From: a virus
Virus record (IMG/VR): IMGVR_UViG_3300025009_000051
Span: 1-64,000 of that record
Strand: one strand, 5' to 3'
Length of the DNA: 64,000 bases
Below are positions 57,179 to 64,000 of the stretch, piece after piece. The first letter of the stretch is position 1. Each line of letters opens with the position of its first letter. A model generated the notes under the pieces. That model worked only from the letters and a program-made list of their open reading frames with translations, was not told where the DNA came from and made no database searches. The translations under genes and the position numbers were made by a program.

Positions 57179-57985
57179 ATGGCAAAATTATCTCCACTTC
57201 AAAAAGCATATAGAAAATATTTTAAATCTATGCTTAAAAAATATGGTGTTGAATCACCTGCGAAAATCACTCCTGAAGAAAAAAAGAAAGCATTCTTTAA
57301 CAATATTAGAAAATATTGGGAAAATGGAGTTGGTTCGAAAGATAAATGGGAAGAAAAAATTAATTTAGTTGAAGAAGCTAAATCAAATAAATCTTTTCCT
57401 GATGTAGTCTTAGAAAATAAAGAACTTATTGAAAAATCAGTTGTTAAAGAAAATACAATTCGAAGAATAATAGGTGAAGAATATAAGAAATTATTGAAAG
57501 AAGAAAATGAATTGTTAAAAGCACAAGATGCTGCAAAAGCAACAATGTTCAAGATTAAAAAATTATATGATGACTTTTATAATAAAATGATAAATTTAAA
57601 ATTAATAGGATCATATAAATCTACAGTTAGACCATATAATAATGGATATGAATTAGATGTTAGAGTAAGAGAAAGTGAAGATTTATGGGATAAAAATTTT
57701 AAAGAAAAATACAATGCCTTACCAAATGTAATTCAAACCATGCTATATTCTTTACCTTCGATTACATTTCAACCTGGACCTTTCCTTCAATCAGATTTAG
57801 ATAAAGGAGAAACTAATAAAATGGAAGGATATTGCTCGGTGATAAAAAATGGTAAAGGAGCTACTTCTTCTTTTAATTATGAAGTTAAAGATAAAAATGA
57901 TATTAAGAAAGCAGCAGATGAATTCTATAAAATAAATGTCGATTTTATTAAAGATGCTACTGCAGAATTAAATAAAGTGAAATAA
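57179..57985 (+). CDS. Late protein with SPxxL domain and internal IIGEEY helix
   Basis: 268 residues. YFKSMLKKYGVESPAKITPE is related to the N-terminal domain of 56059. Around residue 95 comes ENTIRRIIGEEYKKLLKEEN, the cluster's helix tag, here internal. A C-terminal domain of about 140 residues follows (STVRPYNNGYELDVRVRESE, then LPSITFQPGPFLQSD). If the tag is a protease-cut delivery signal, the C-terminal domain would be released into the capsid. That is inference. Role unknown. Confidence 0.5.
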   Translation: MAKLSPLQKAYRKYFKSMLKKYGVESPAKITPEEKKKAFFNNIRKYWENGVGSKDKWEEKINLVEEAKSNKSFPDVVLENKELIEKSVVKENTIRRIIGEEYKKLLKEENELLKAQDAAKATMFKIKKLYDDFYNKMINLKLIGSYKSTVRPYNNGYELDVRVRESEDLWDKNFKEKYNALPNVIQTMLYSLPSITFQPGPFLQSDLDKGETNKMEGYCSVIKNGKGATSSFNYEVKDKNDIKKAADEFYKINVDFIKDATAELNKVK

Positions 57986-57992
57986 AAAATTA

Positions 57993-58691
57993 ATGCAAAA
58001 AAACTCTTTAATAGAATATTTTATCATTTTCAATAAAAACCAAATCAAAAAGATAATTTCTGAGATAAGTAATTCAAATGCTATTGAAGTTGAATCTCTT
58101 GGAAAGTATATGGTAGATGATGGTCCACAAGCTTATTTTCAAAAAATGGCAGATTATAAAAATGTAACAAAAGGAAGAGCGGAATTTTTTGGATATCAAG
58201 TTATAAACTATCTTGTACCAGATATGGAATTAGAACAACATAAAACAAATTATCCAGATGGACCAATAGAAGGATCAAGTTATTTTTATGATCAAATAAA
58301 TGATGAAGGAATAGGTAGACCAGAATGGATTAATATTTTATCAAGTAAGCATCCAGCATTAAGAAGATGGAAATGGCATATAGATAGAATTGTTAAAACA
58401 GTTGGAATGGAATATGTATCAACTATTAAAGAAAATAAAGATATTAATTTAAATAATTTCTATATTACTTATAAAGATAATCAACTTAAGATTACCGACG
58501 ATATTAAAAATAAAAAATTATACAACATTGTTTCTATTATAAATGAAAAAACTTCTCCAATTCTTATTTCTAAATTGATCTTAATTAATAATTATCAGAA
58601 TAAAAATAAATTATTCAATAAAGGTAAAAATTTTATATTGTGTGAATTTAAACAAGAAAAATTAAAGATAAAAAAAATGATTAAAGACTAA
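57993..58691 (+). CDS. Hypothetical late protein
   Basis: 232 residues. NKNQIKKIISEISNSNAIEV near the start is a variant of the cluster helix. The middle, KYMVDDGPQAYFQKMADYKN and RAEFFGYQVINYLVPDMELE, looks like a conserved domain. The C-terminus is basic (NKLFNKGKNFILCEFKQEKL). It is the last gene of the 55648-58691 operon, followed by a terminator. No family recognised. Confidence 0.45.
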   Translation: MQKNSLIEYFIIFNKNQIKKIISEISNSNAIEVESLGKYMVDDGPQAYFQKMADYKNVTKGRAEFFGYQVINYLVPDMELEQHKTNYPDGPIEGSSYFYDQINDEGIGRPEWINILSSKHPALRRWKWHIDRIVKTVGMEYVSTIKENKDINLNNFYITYKDNQLKITDDIKNKKLYNIVSIINEKTSPILISKLILINNYQNKNKLFNKGKNFILCEFKQEKLKIKKMIKD

Positions 58692-58714
58692 TTTTTAACC
58701 ACTTTTTCTTTTAT

Positions 58715-58749
58715 AATCCAATAAGATTAATTTTTTATTGGATTTTTTT
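58715..58749 (+). terminator. Rho-independent terminator after 57993-58691
   Basis: AATCCAATAA (58715-58724) pairs with TTATTGGATT (58735-58744), followed by TTTTT. Confidence 0.75.
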
Positions 58750-58751
58750 GT

Positions 58752-58916
58752 CTATAATAGTAATGTCTTTATAGTAGCAATCTTATTGTTATTTGTTCTT
58801 CTATTTAATTTGTCTTCTTCAATTAGAAGTAACAACTCTTCTAAATCTTCTTTAGAAAGATTCTTCCACATTCTAATATATTTTTGTGTTTCTTTATTAT
58901 CCGCTTTTGATTTCAT
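58752..58916 (-). CDS. 54-residue hypothetical protein
   Basis: MKSKADNKETQKYIRMWKNL, then SKEDLEELLLLIEEDKLNRR and a Thr/Asn/Lys tail, ending at a TAG. The helix with LEELLLLIEED could dimerise. It fills the gap between the terminator and the downstream minus-strand gene. The reading frame is too short for certainty. Confidence 0.4.
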   Translation of the reverse strand: MKSKADNKETQKYIRMWKNLSKEDLEELLLLIEEDKLNRRTNNNKIATIKTLLL

Positions 58917-58929
58917 TTTATTAGTTTGT

Positions 58930-59337
58930 TTATGTGAACAATTCCGAAATATCTATTTTTTCTACAATGGATTCTTTTTTAAATACCACTTGAAATTTAG
59001 ATGTGTGATAATCTGTACAAGTAATTGCATAAACTCTAAAGCCAAATTTATCAATTAATTCTTTGATTTCTTCTAAAGTCAATGCTTCTTTTATTTGATC
59101 CATAGAAAGAAAAGCAAAATGATAAAATTGTATTGCAAAATTATTTATTTTTGAGTTTAATTCGGTGTCTTGTGAATGACTTGGAAATTTTGTTGCATCA
59201 TTGTGCCTATCACTTATTGCTTCATATCTAGAATGATTTAAAAGTTTTAATCCATTATAAAATCCATTAGTAGAACTTCTCCAAAATCCATCTCCTGTTT
59301 CAGGATCTTCTATTCTATAAATTGTTCTTTTTTCCAT
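58930..59337 (-). CDS. Conserved hypothetical protein
   Basis: 135 residues. TIYRIEDPETGDGFWRSSTN, then KLLNHSRYEAISDRHNDATKFPSHSQD in pieces, resembles small proteins found in phages and their hosts (YRIEHPETGxGxYR start followed by an R..HP.P..D segment). C-terminally it has a helix-strand LTLEEIKELIDKFGFRVYAI. Function unknown. A lone minus-strand gene group with 58752. Confidence 0.5.
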   Translation of the reverse strand: MEKRTIYRIEDPETGDGFWRSSTNGFYNGLKLLNHSRYEAISDRHNDATKFPSHSQDTELNSKINNFAIQFYHFAFLSMDQIKEALTLEEIKELIDKFGFRVYAITCTDYHTSKFQVVFKKESIVEKIDISELFT

Positions 59338-59378
59338 AATTTTTTATTTTGCTTAATAAAAATTATATATCTATTATC

Positions 59379-59588
59379 TTATCGTAAATATTGTGGAGTT
59401 GTTAAAGAAATACCTAATAAGAATTTTCGTGCTTTATCTACATCTTCTATATTATTTATAAAGATGTTTTTACCATATTTTGAACTGACCTCAGTATAAG
59501 ATATATTCATTTTTTCTAATCCTTTCCTTAGAACATCATTATATTTTGCTCTTTGTTTTGTTAATTGAATGTAGGTTAAATGTGTCAT
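59379..59588 (-). CDS. Hypothetical early small protein
   Basis: 69 residues from the ATG at 59588: MTHLTYIQLTKQRAKYNDVL, then KYGKNIFINNIEDVDKARKF and a short end. A longer reading would overlap the promoter at 59633-59664, so the internal ATG is used. It is basic and soluble. No family recognised. Driven by a host-type promoter of the same cassette as at 10830. Confidence 0.5.
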   Translation of the reverse strand: MTHLTYIQLTKQRAKYNDVLRKGLEKMNISYTEVSSKYGKNIFINNIEDVDKARKFLLGISLTTPQYLR

Positions 59589-59632
59589 AATTATTAATTT
59601 TAATTGTTTACCCTTATAATTATTTATATAAA

Positions 59633-59664
59633 CAAATATACAACGAATAAATGAAACAAACAAA
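59633..59664 (-). promoter_or_regulatory. Bacteroidota-type promoter (TTTG-N20-TATATTTG), minus strand
   Basis: On the plus strand CAAATATA (59633-59640) and CAAA (59661-59664) are 20 nt apart. On the minus strand this is TTTG-N20-TATATTTG, and the spacer GTTTCATTTATTCGTTG matches the 10830 copy. Confidence 0.75.
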
Positions 59665-59693
59665 TAATTTTTAATTAATTTTTAAAAAAATTC

Positions 59694-59703
59694 TATATTT
59701 ATT
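59694..59703 (+). promoter_or_regulatory. Late-promoter-like element for terL
   Basis: TATATTTATT on the plus strand, 20 nt before the ATG at 59724. Confidence 0.45.
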
Positions 59704-59723
59704 TGTATAAGAAGTTAAGAGTT

Positions 59724-61385
59724 ATGGCTAAAAAATCAGAAGTAATATTAGATAAAAAAACATTCATAAAATTAAAGAGGAAAGAAGAGTTTGCAAAGTG
59801 CAAAAAAGATCCAATTTATTTTATGAAAAAATATTGTAAAATTGCTCACCCTCAAAGAGGAATCATTCCGTTTGAATTATATCCATTTCAAGAAAATGTA
59901 GTACAACAATTAGAAGAACATAGATTAAATATTATATTAAAAAGTAGACAATTAGGTATTTCTACTCTTACTGCTGGATATGCATTGTGGAAATGTTTAT
60001 TTGTTTCTGGATTTAATGTAATTGTAATTGCTACTAAATCTAAAGTTGCTTCTGCATTAGTTAAGAAAGTACGAGTTATGTATAATGGTTTGCCTGATTG
60101 GATGAAAGATTCAAAATTGGGAACTAATAGAACATATGATAATGTTCAATCTCAAGAATTCGGAAATGAATCAAAAATAACTGCAGAAACTTGTTCAGAA
60201 GATGCTGGGCGATCGGGCGCCGCTTCCCTTCTTCTGATAGATGAGGCGGCCTTCATTAAAGAAAGATTAATCAATGATTTATGGTCCGCTGCTTGGCCCA
60301 CTTTGTCAACAGGAGGTAGCGCAGTAATTTTATCTACTCCAAATGGCGAAGGAGGATTTTTTCATAAAAAATGGACAGAAGCAGAAGTAGGAGATAATGA
60401 TTTTAATCCAATAAAATTGCACTGGACAGTTCATCCAGAACGAGGACAAGATTGGAGAGATGCACAGACAAGACAATTGGGAGTAAAATTAGCAAATCAA
60501 GAATGTGAATGTGAATTCACGAGTTCTGGCGAAACTGTAATAGAAGGAGACATTGTCAAATGGTATGAAGAACATGAAAATATAATAGAGCCATTATTAA
60601 AGAAATTAAGAAAAAAGTTTTTCCAATATACCGAAATAGATCCAACTAAATCTTACATAATTCCTGCCGATGTAGCGAGAGGAGATGGAACAGATAGTTC
60701 AGCATTTCATATATTAGATGCAGAAACATTAGAACAATGCGCAGAATTTAAAGATCAATTACCCCCTACTGAATATGCTTTATTATTATATTCAATAGCT
60801 AAAGATTGGAATAATGCTTTATTAATTGTAGAAAATACAGGATTAGGATGGTCAGTAATAGAAAAATTAATTGAATTAGATTATGAAAATTTATACTATT
60901 CTATAAAAGGTAACCCACACCCAGATCCAAATATGTATTTAAGAAAAGGAATAGATTTATTAAATAATGATAGTATGGTTCCTGGATTTTCTAATACATC
61001 TAAATCAAGACCATTAATCATAGAAAAATTTATATCTATAATAGAAAGTAAAGAAGTAATAATTAGATCTAAAAGATTATTAAATGAAATAAAAGTATTT
61101 GTCTGGAAAAACGGTAAAGCTCAAGCAAGAAGTGGTTATAATGATGATTTAATTATGTCATATGCTATTGGAGTATTTGTTCAAGCCTATGCACTTAAAA
61201 TAAAGCAAGCGAGTATAGATTTAACTAAAGCAACTTTAAATAGTTTTGGTAAAGATGTGGTAGAACAGAAAGAACAAATTCCATTGATATTTTCTTCTGG
61301 TTATAATAGAGCAAATCCTTGGAAAATGAATAATGGTAGAGGAACTGAAGATATTACTTGGCTGTTGAATAAAAAATCCAATTAA
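59724..61385 (+). CDS. terL: Terminase large subunit (gp17-like)
   Basis: 553 residues from the ATG at 59724. ATPase: FELYPFQENVVQQLE is the adenine-binding Q region, IILKSRQLGISTLTAG Walker A, and SLLLIDEAAFI Walker B with the catalytic Glu. VILSTPNGEGGFFHKKW is the coupling motif. Nuclease: IIPADVARGDGTDSSAFHIL holds the first Asp, LLIVENTGLGWSVIEKL the Glu, and RSGYNDDLIMSYAIGVF the last Asp. It cuts concatemers and pumps DNA through the portal. No intein is present in this copy, in contrast to portal and RecA. The upstream non-ATG start is rejected because it overlaps the late element. Confidence 0.9.
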   Translation: MAKKSEVILDKKTFIKLKRKEEFAKCKKDPIYFMKKYCKIAHPQRGIIPFELYPFQENVVQQLEEHRLNIILKSRQLGISTLTAGYALWKCLFVSGFNVIVIATKSKVASALVKKVRVMYNGLPDWMKDSKLGTNRTYDNVQSQEFGNESKITAETCSEDAGRSGAASLLLIDEAAFIKERLINDLWSAAWPTLSTGGSAVILSTPNGEGGFFHKKWTEAEVGDNDFNPIKLHWTVHPERGQDWRDAQTRQLGVKLANQECECEFTSSGETVIEGDIVKWYEEHENIIEPLLKKLRKKFFQYTEIDPTKSYIIPADVARGDGTDSSAFHILDAETLEQCAEFKDQLPPTEYALLLYSIAKDWNNALLIVENTGLGWSVIEKLIELDYENLYYSIKGNPHPDPNMYLRKGIDLLNNDSMVPGFSNTSKSRPLIIEKFISIIESKEVIIRSKRLLNEIKVFVWKNGKAQARSGYNDDLIMSYAIGVFVQAYALKIKQASIDLTKATLNSFGKDVVEQKEQIPLIFSSGYNRANPWKMNNGRGTEDITWLLNKKSN

Positions 61386-61409
61386 AATTAATTAACTGGA
61401 TTTTAAAAA
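61373..61409 (+). terminator. Terminator at the end of terL
   Basis: AAAATCCA (61373-61380) pairs with TGGATTTT (61397-61404); the left arm lies in the last codons of terL. The tail is A-rich, so this is weaker than the other terminators, but the convergent portal gene ends 20 nt away. Confidence 0.5.
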
Positions 61410-61428
61410 TTATTTCTTAATGTATTTT

Positions 61429-64000
61429 TTACAAAGATTTTTTAACTGTATCTATCTTATGAATAATTTCTTCTTCAGTCAATATATTCTTTTCGTTTAA
61501 TAAATTAGTATTCTTCATTCTTTTAATCATTTCTTTTCTATATTGTTTTTTTCTTTCTACCAATCTTTTATTTGATTTTTCTTTATTTTTATCAAACTGT
61601 TCAAAAGTAGCTTTAATTAATCTTTGTTTTTTAGTATCTAAATCTTCTGCAGTATCTGATTTCTTTAATTTAGATTCTGACCAAGTATCTTCATCAGTTT
61701 TAGTATTAGAAGTTTCTTTAGTAACAGCTGGATCATTACCTTCTTCAGCAATTTGATTATATCTAAACATTCTTTTCAAATCTTCTGGAATATCTTTTTC
61801 TTGCCATTTTTTATAATCGTCTTCTGTCATATTAAATAACTCGGTATAAATCCATTCCATTGGAACTAATCTTGCTTCTATAAAACTCTTAGCTAATTCT
61901 AATTTACTTGTCCATAATTCAACTCTTTCTTGTTCTGCTAATTTAGAAGAAGTAGTTAATTTTAGTTCAAATTGAGTTAATTGTTCATCTGTAAATCCTT
62001 GAGAATATAAGTGTATTAAAGCAAGTTTTGTTAATTCAGTTTCTACTACTCTTTGAACTCGTTCTATTGATCTACTAAATCTAACATCTTCACTCGCGAG
62101 ATTCGATTTCGCATTCATGGATTCTTCGAAAGTTAGGAACGATTTTGGAATCTTTAAACTTGCTAATAAATTATTCATCTCATATTGAATATCTTCTAAT
62201 CCTGTGAATTCCATTCCTGGTAATGTATCAAATTCAGTTCCGCTTTTATCTCCTCGAACGGGTAAAAAGAAATCCTCCAAGCTTGAATTTTTAACAAATA
62301 TACCGTTTCTCGATTCTCCTTCATGAGTAATAGTAGCAAAATTATGATATTCGGCTACCGTCATACAATATACATCTTCTTTTTTTGTTAATAATTCAAT
62401 TTTTTTAATTTTATGATTTATTTTTGATGTAGAAACCTTTTTCATGAATTCATCTACATTTATATATCCTCTTTCTCGAATTGCTCTTTTAATTGTATGC
62501 ATCATAAATTCTTTAGGTTTTTTTCTACCTGCGTTTAATTTCAAATAATATTCATATAATCCATTAATATTATTCATCTCATCACATATTTTTCTTATTG
62601 TCATATTTTCATTTTCTGAAACGATTATCTTAATAGTATTAAATAAATAATCATCAAATTTATCTTTCATTGCATTTGTTACTTTTTCTTTATAATTTTT
62701 ATCTTCCCATCTTCGTTTATTTTCTTGTTTCATAAAATTCCTTTTCTTTAATCTTTCTTCCTTAGACATAGGATTTAATTTTAAAGTTAATTTTATTTTA
62801 TTTTTTATTTCGTTTGCTTTTTCAATTCCAAATACTTCTTCGTAAGATTTTCCCTTTAATTTATTTTCGAATTTTGATTTTTTTCCTTTTTTACTATCGC
62901 TTAATTTTTTTATTGTTTCCTCAGTTCTTATATAGGGTATCATATTTTCTTTCATCCATTTTGAATGTTCCGGTCGTTTTTTATCTTGAAAAGTTGCAAC
63001 CCTACCATTTTTAAATTGTTCAGAAACAACACCAGATATTTTTTCTCCTAATTTTTTTAATCTGATATCTGTTTCTTTAGTCTTGCCTTTGCTCCAAATT
63101 TTTAATTCTCCTGAACTAAACATTTCTTTTAATGTTGCTTTTCTTTTCTCATTAATAATATTTAATTCTTCTTGAGATTTATTATTCCACATCGTATTAT
63201 TTCTATGATATCTAATATGTTCTGAAGATGTCATAGAACAATCTAAATTATCTGGAGAATTGTTTAATTTTTTAAAATCCTTATGATGAACTACATTTTT
63301 GTTTGCATTATACTCATTTAGATTTAAAGCAGATGCAACTAATCTATGAGTATATTCATATTTTTCTGTTTTTGGATTAAAAATTAATTCATAATCTGCA
63401 ATGTTTTTTTGAGTTGATAAAGTAGTATAAAACGGCATTATAGATTCTTCTTCTTTTAAATCTTTAGCCATTTTATAATCTCCATTTCTTAACATTACTG
63501 GATGTGATGGCTCAACATCTAAATAACTACTATCATCTAAAGTTATTCTTATTATATCTGCTTCTTTAATAGTTAATCCGCACCATTCAACTTTTCCGGG
63601 TACAATTTTATTATTATCATTTTTATCTATAGAATATACATAATTTATTTTTCCTTGTTCATATTCTTCTGATAATTCTTTTATTGTTATTTCTCTTCCA
63701 TCTAATAAAGGAATTATTGAATACCATGCAATTGGCATAAGGTTAAATCTCATATTGTATTCACCCGTTTCCGGATCCATATAAGGAACCTTTTTCATAT
63801 TATTTATTACTAAATTCATATGAGCGGCTACTTCATTAGGTGGAATATTTCCTACATCAACTTTAATTACTCTTCTTTCAGGTGCTCTCATTATTCTTGC
63901 TAATAACATTGCATCTTCTAATAAAGTAATTCTTTTCCAAGTTCTTCTACCATTTTCTAAAATACTCTTACCATAAGGAATAAGATTAAAATCAGATAAT
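61429..64000 (-). CDS. Portal protein (gp20-like) with intein, N-terminus cut by the window edge
   Basis: The frame is open through the right edge (NGRRTWKRITLLEDAMLLA upstream of the first ATG at 63907-63909), so the true N-terminus is outside. Portal text: PERRVIKVDVGNIPPNEVAA and PYMDPETGEYNMRFN, then after the intein SSLEDFFLPVRGDKSGTEFD, TLPGMEF, LKIPKSFLTFEESMNAKSNL and FSRSIERVQRVVETELTKLA. It forms the dodecameric DNA entry ring. A Lys/Glu-rich C-terminal tail follows. The intein occupies about residues 61-541 counted from the first ATG. Splicing is needed for a normal portal. Confidence 0.85.
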   Translation of the reverse strand, partial: LSDFNLIPYGKSILENGRRTWKRITLLEDAMLLARIMRAPERRVIKVDVGNIPPNEVAAHMNLVINNMKKVPYMDPETGEYNMRFNLMPIAWYSIIPLLDGREITIKELSEEYEQGKINYVYSIDKNDNNKIVPGKVEWCGLTIKEADIIRITLDDSSYLDVEPSHPVMLRNGDYKMAKDLKEEESIMPFYTTLSTQKNIADYELIFNPKTEKYEYTHRLVASALNLNEYNANKNVVHHKDFKKLNNSPDNLDCSMTSSEHIRYHRNNTMWNNKSQEELNIINEKRKATLKEMFSSGELKIWSKGKTKETDIRLKKLGEKISGVVSEQFKNGRVATFQDKKRPEHSKWMKENMIPYIRTEETIKKLSDSKKGKKSKFENKLKGKSYEEVFGIEKANEIKNKIKLTLKLNPMSKEERLKKRNFMKQENKRRWEDKNYKEKVTNAMKDKFDDYLFNTIKIIVSENENMTIRKICDEMNNINGLYEYYLKLNAGRKKPKEFMMHTIKRAIRERGYINVDEFMKKVSTSKINHKIKKIELLTKKEDVYCMTVAEYHNFATITHEGESRNGIFVKNSSLEDFFLPVRGDKSGTEFDTLPGMEFTGLEDIQYEMNNLLASLKIPKSFLTFEESMNAKSNLASEDVRFSRSIERVQRVVETELTKLALIHLYSQGFTDEQLTQFELKLTTSSKLAEQERVELWTSKLELAKSFIEARLVPMEWIYTELFNMTEDDYKKWQEKDIPEDLKRMFRYNQIAEEGNDPAVTKETSNTKTDEDTWSESKLKKSDTAEDLDTKKQRLIKATFEQFDKNKEKSNKRLVERKKQYRKEMIKRMKNTNLLNEKNILTEEEIIHKIDTVKKSL
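62287..63729 (-). mobile_element. Intein with HNH nuclease in the portal gene (about 481 residues)
   Basis: It begins near AWYSIIPLLDGREITIKELS; block B is DVEPSHPVMLRNG, block F EDVYCMTVAEYHNFAT and block G NGIFVKN before Ser. The first residue is not Cys or Ser (Ala is the best fit), the block F Asp is Cys, and the penultimate residue is Lys. The insert has an HNH nuclease (NVVHHKDFKKLNNSPDNLDC, then SSEHIRYHRNN) and NUMOD-like helices. It should home into empty portal genes. Confidence 0.75.

Noticed and set aside
58738-59058. Plus-strand frame of 106 codons after the terminator
   Set aside because: It begins in the T tail of a terminator and is antisense to two minus-strand genes, with low-complexity hydrophobic sequence.

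Overview
This window is a strongly AT-rich stretch of a large tailed double-stranded DNA phage with a contractile, T4-type virion that very probably infects a member of the Bacteroidota (flavobacterial type). Tailed-phage hallmarks are TerL, a portal protein, a tape-measure protein, a gp25-like baseplate protein and other baseplate or tail proteins, plus a T4-style replication set: gp32-like SSB, RecA/UvsX, DnaB-like helicase and a 5'-3' flap nuclease. The host assignment rests on three things seen in the sequence: a protein with a type IX secretion C-terminal signal, a DUF4468 protein, and promoters of the Bacteroidota type (TTTG, 20 nt, TATATTTG).

Layout. 1-4717 (minus): baseplate/tail genes and small membrane proteins. 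4781-8623 (plus): a large tail-fibre-like protein and a secreted T9SS-type protein. 8696-13265: accessory genes, including a TnpB-like RNA-guided nuclease, a DUF932 protein and a GIY-YIG nuclease with 11 repeats. 13365-18513 (plus): an early-type operon of small genes (KH protein, deaminase, phosphoesterase, lipoprotein, PTH2-like protein). 18569-34337 (minus): nucleotide metabolism and replication (dUTPase, class II ribonucleotide reductase in pieces, DnaB helicase, flap nuclease, RecA in pieces, SSB, family A polymerase-like protein). 34433-37107 (minus): tape measure. 37212-51008 (plus): a long accessory operon with two von Willebrand A proteins, a PurA/PurZ-family enzyme, a CCA-adding enzyme and lipoproteins. 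50991-55022 (minus): tail completion, a second divergent family A polymerase and baseplate genes. 55103-58691 (plus): virion-associated candidates sharing an N-terminal helix. 59724-64000: TerL and an intein-containing portal, cut by the window end.

The most unusual biology is the way core genes are broken and rejoined. RecA is split in two by a split intein whose N-terminal piece is only 16 residues, with a Vsr-like homing endonuclease gene lodged between the halves. A second, related, unsplit intein sits 7 residues further on. Ribonucleotide reductase is also split at its catalytic Asn-Pro-Cys by an intein, with an ART-like gene and a PD-(D/E)XK/NUMOD nuclease between the halves. A compact 253-nt group I intron interrupts the C-terminal half two codons after the catalytic cysteine. 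The portal carries a third intein with an HNH nuclease. Making active RecA and RNR therefore seems to need protein trans-splicing, cis-splicing and RNA splicing.

Two promoter classes are visible. TTTG-N20-TATATTTG precedes early/accessory genes. TATATTTATT lies 11-28 nt before the start codon of virion genes, the terminase and two homing endonucleases, and is the likely late element. I saw no tRNA, rRNA or CRISPR array.
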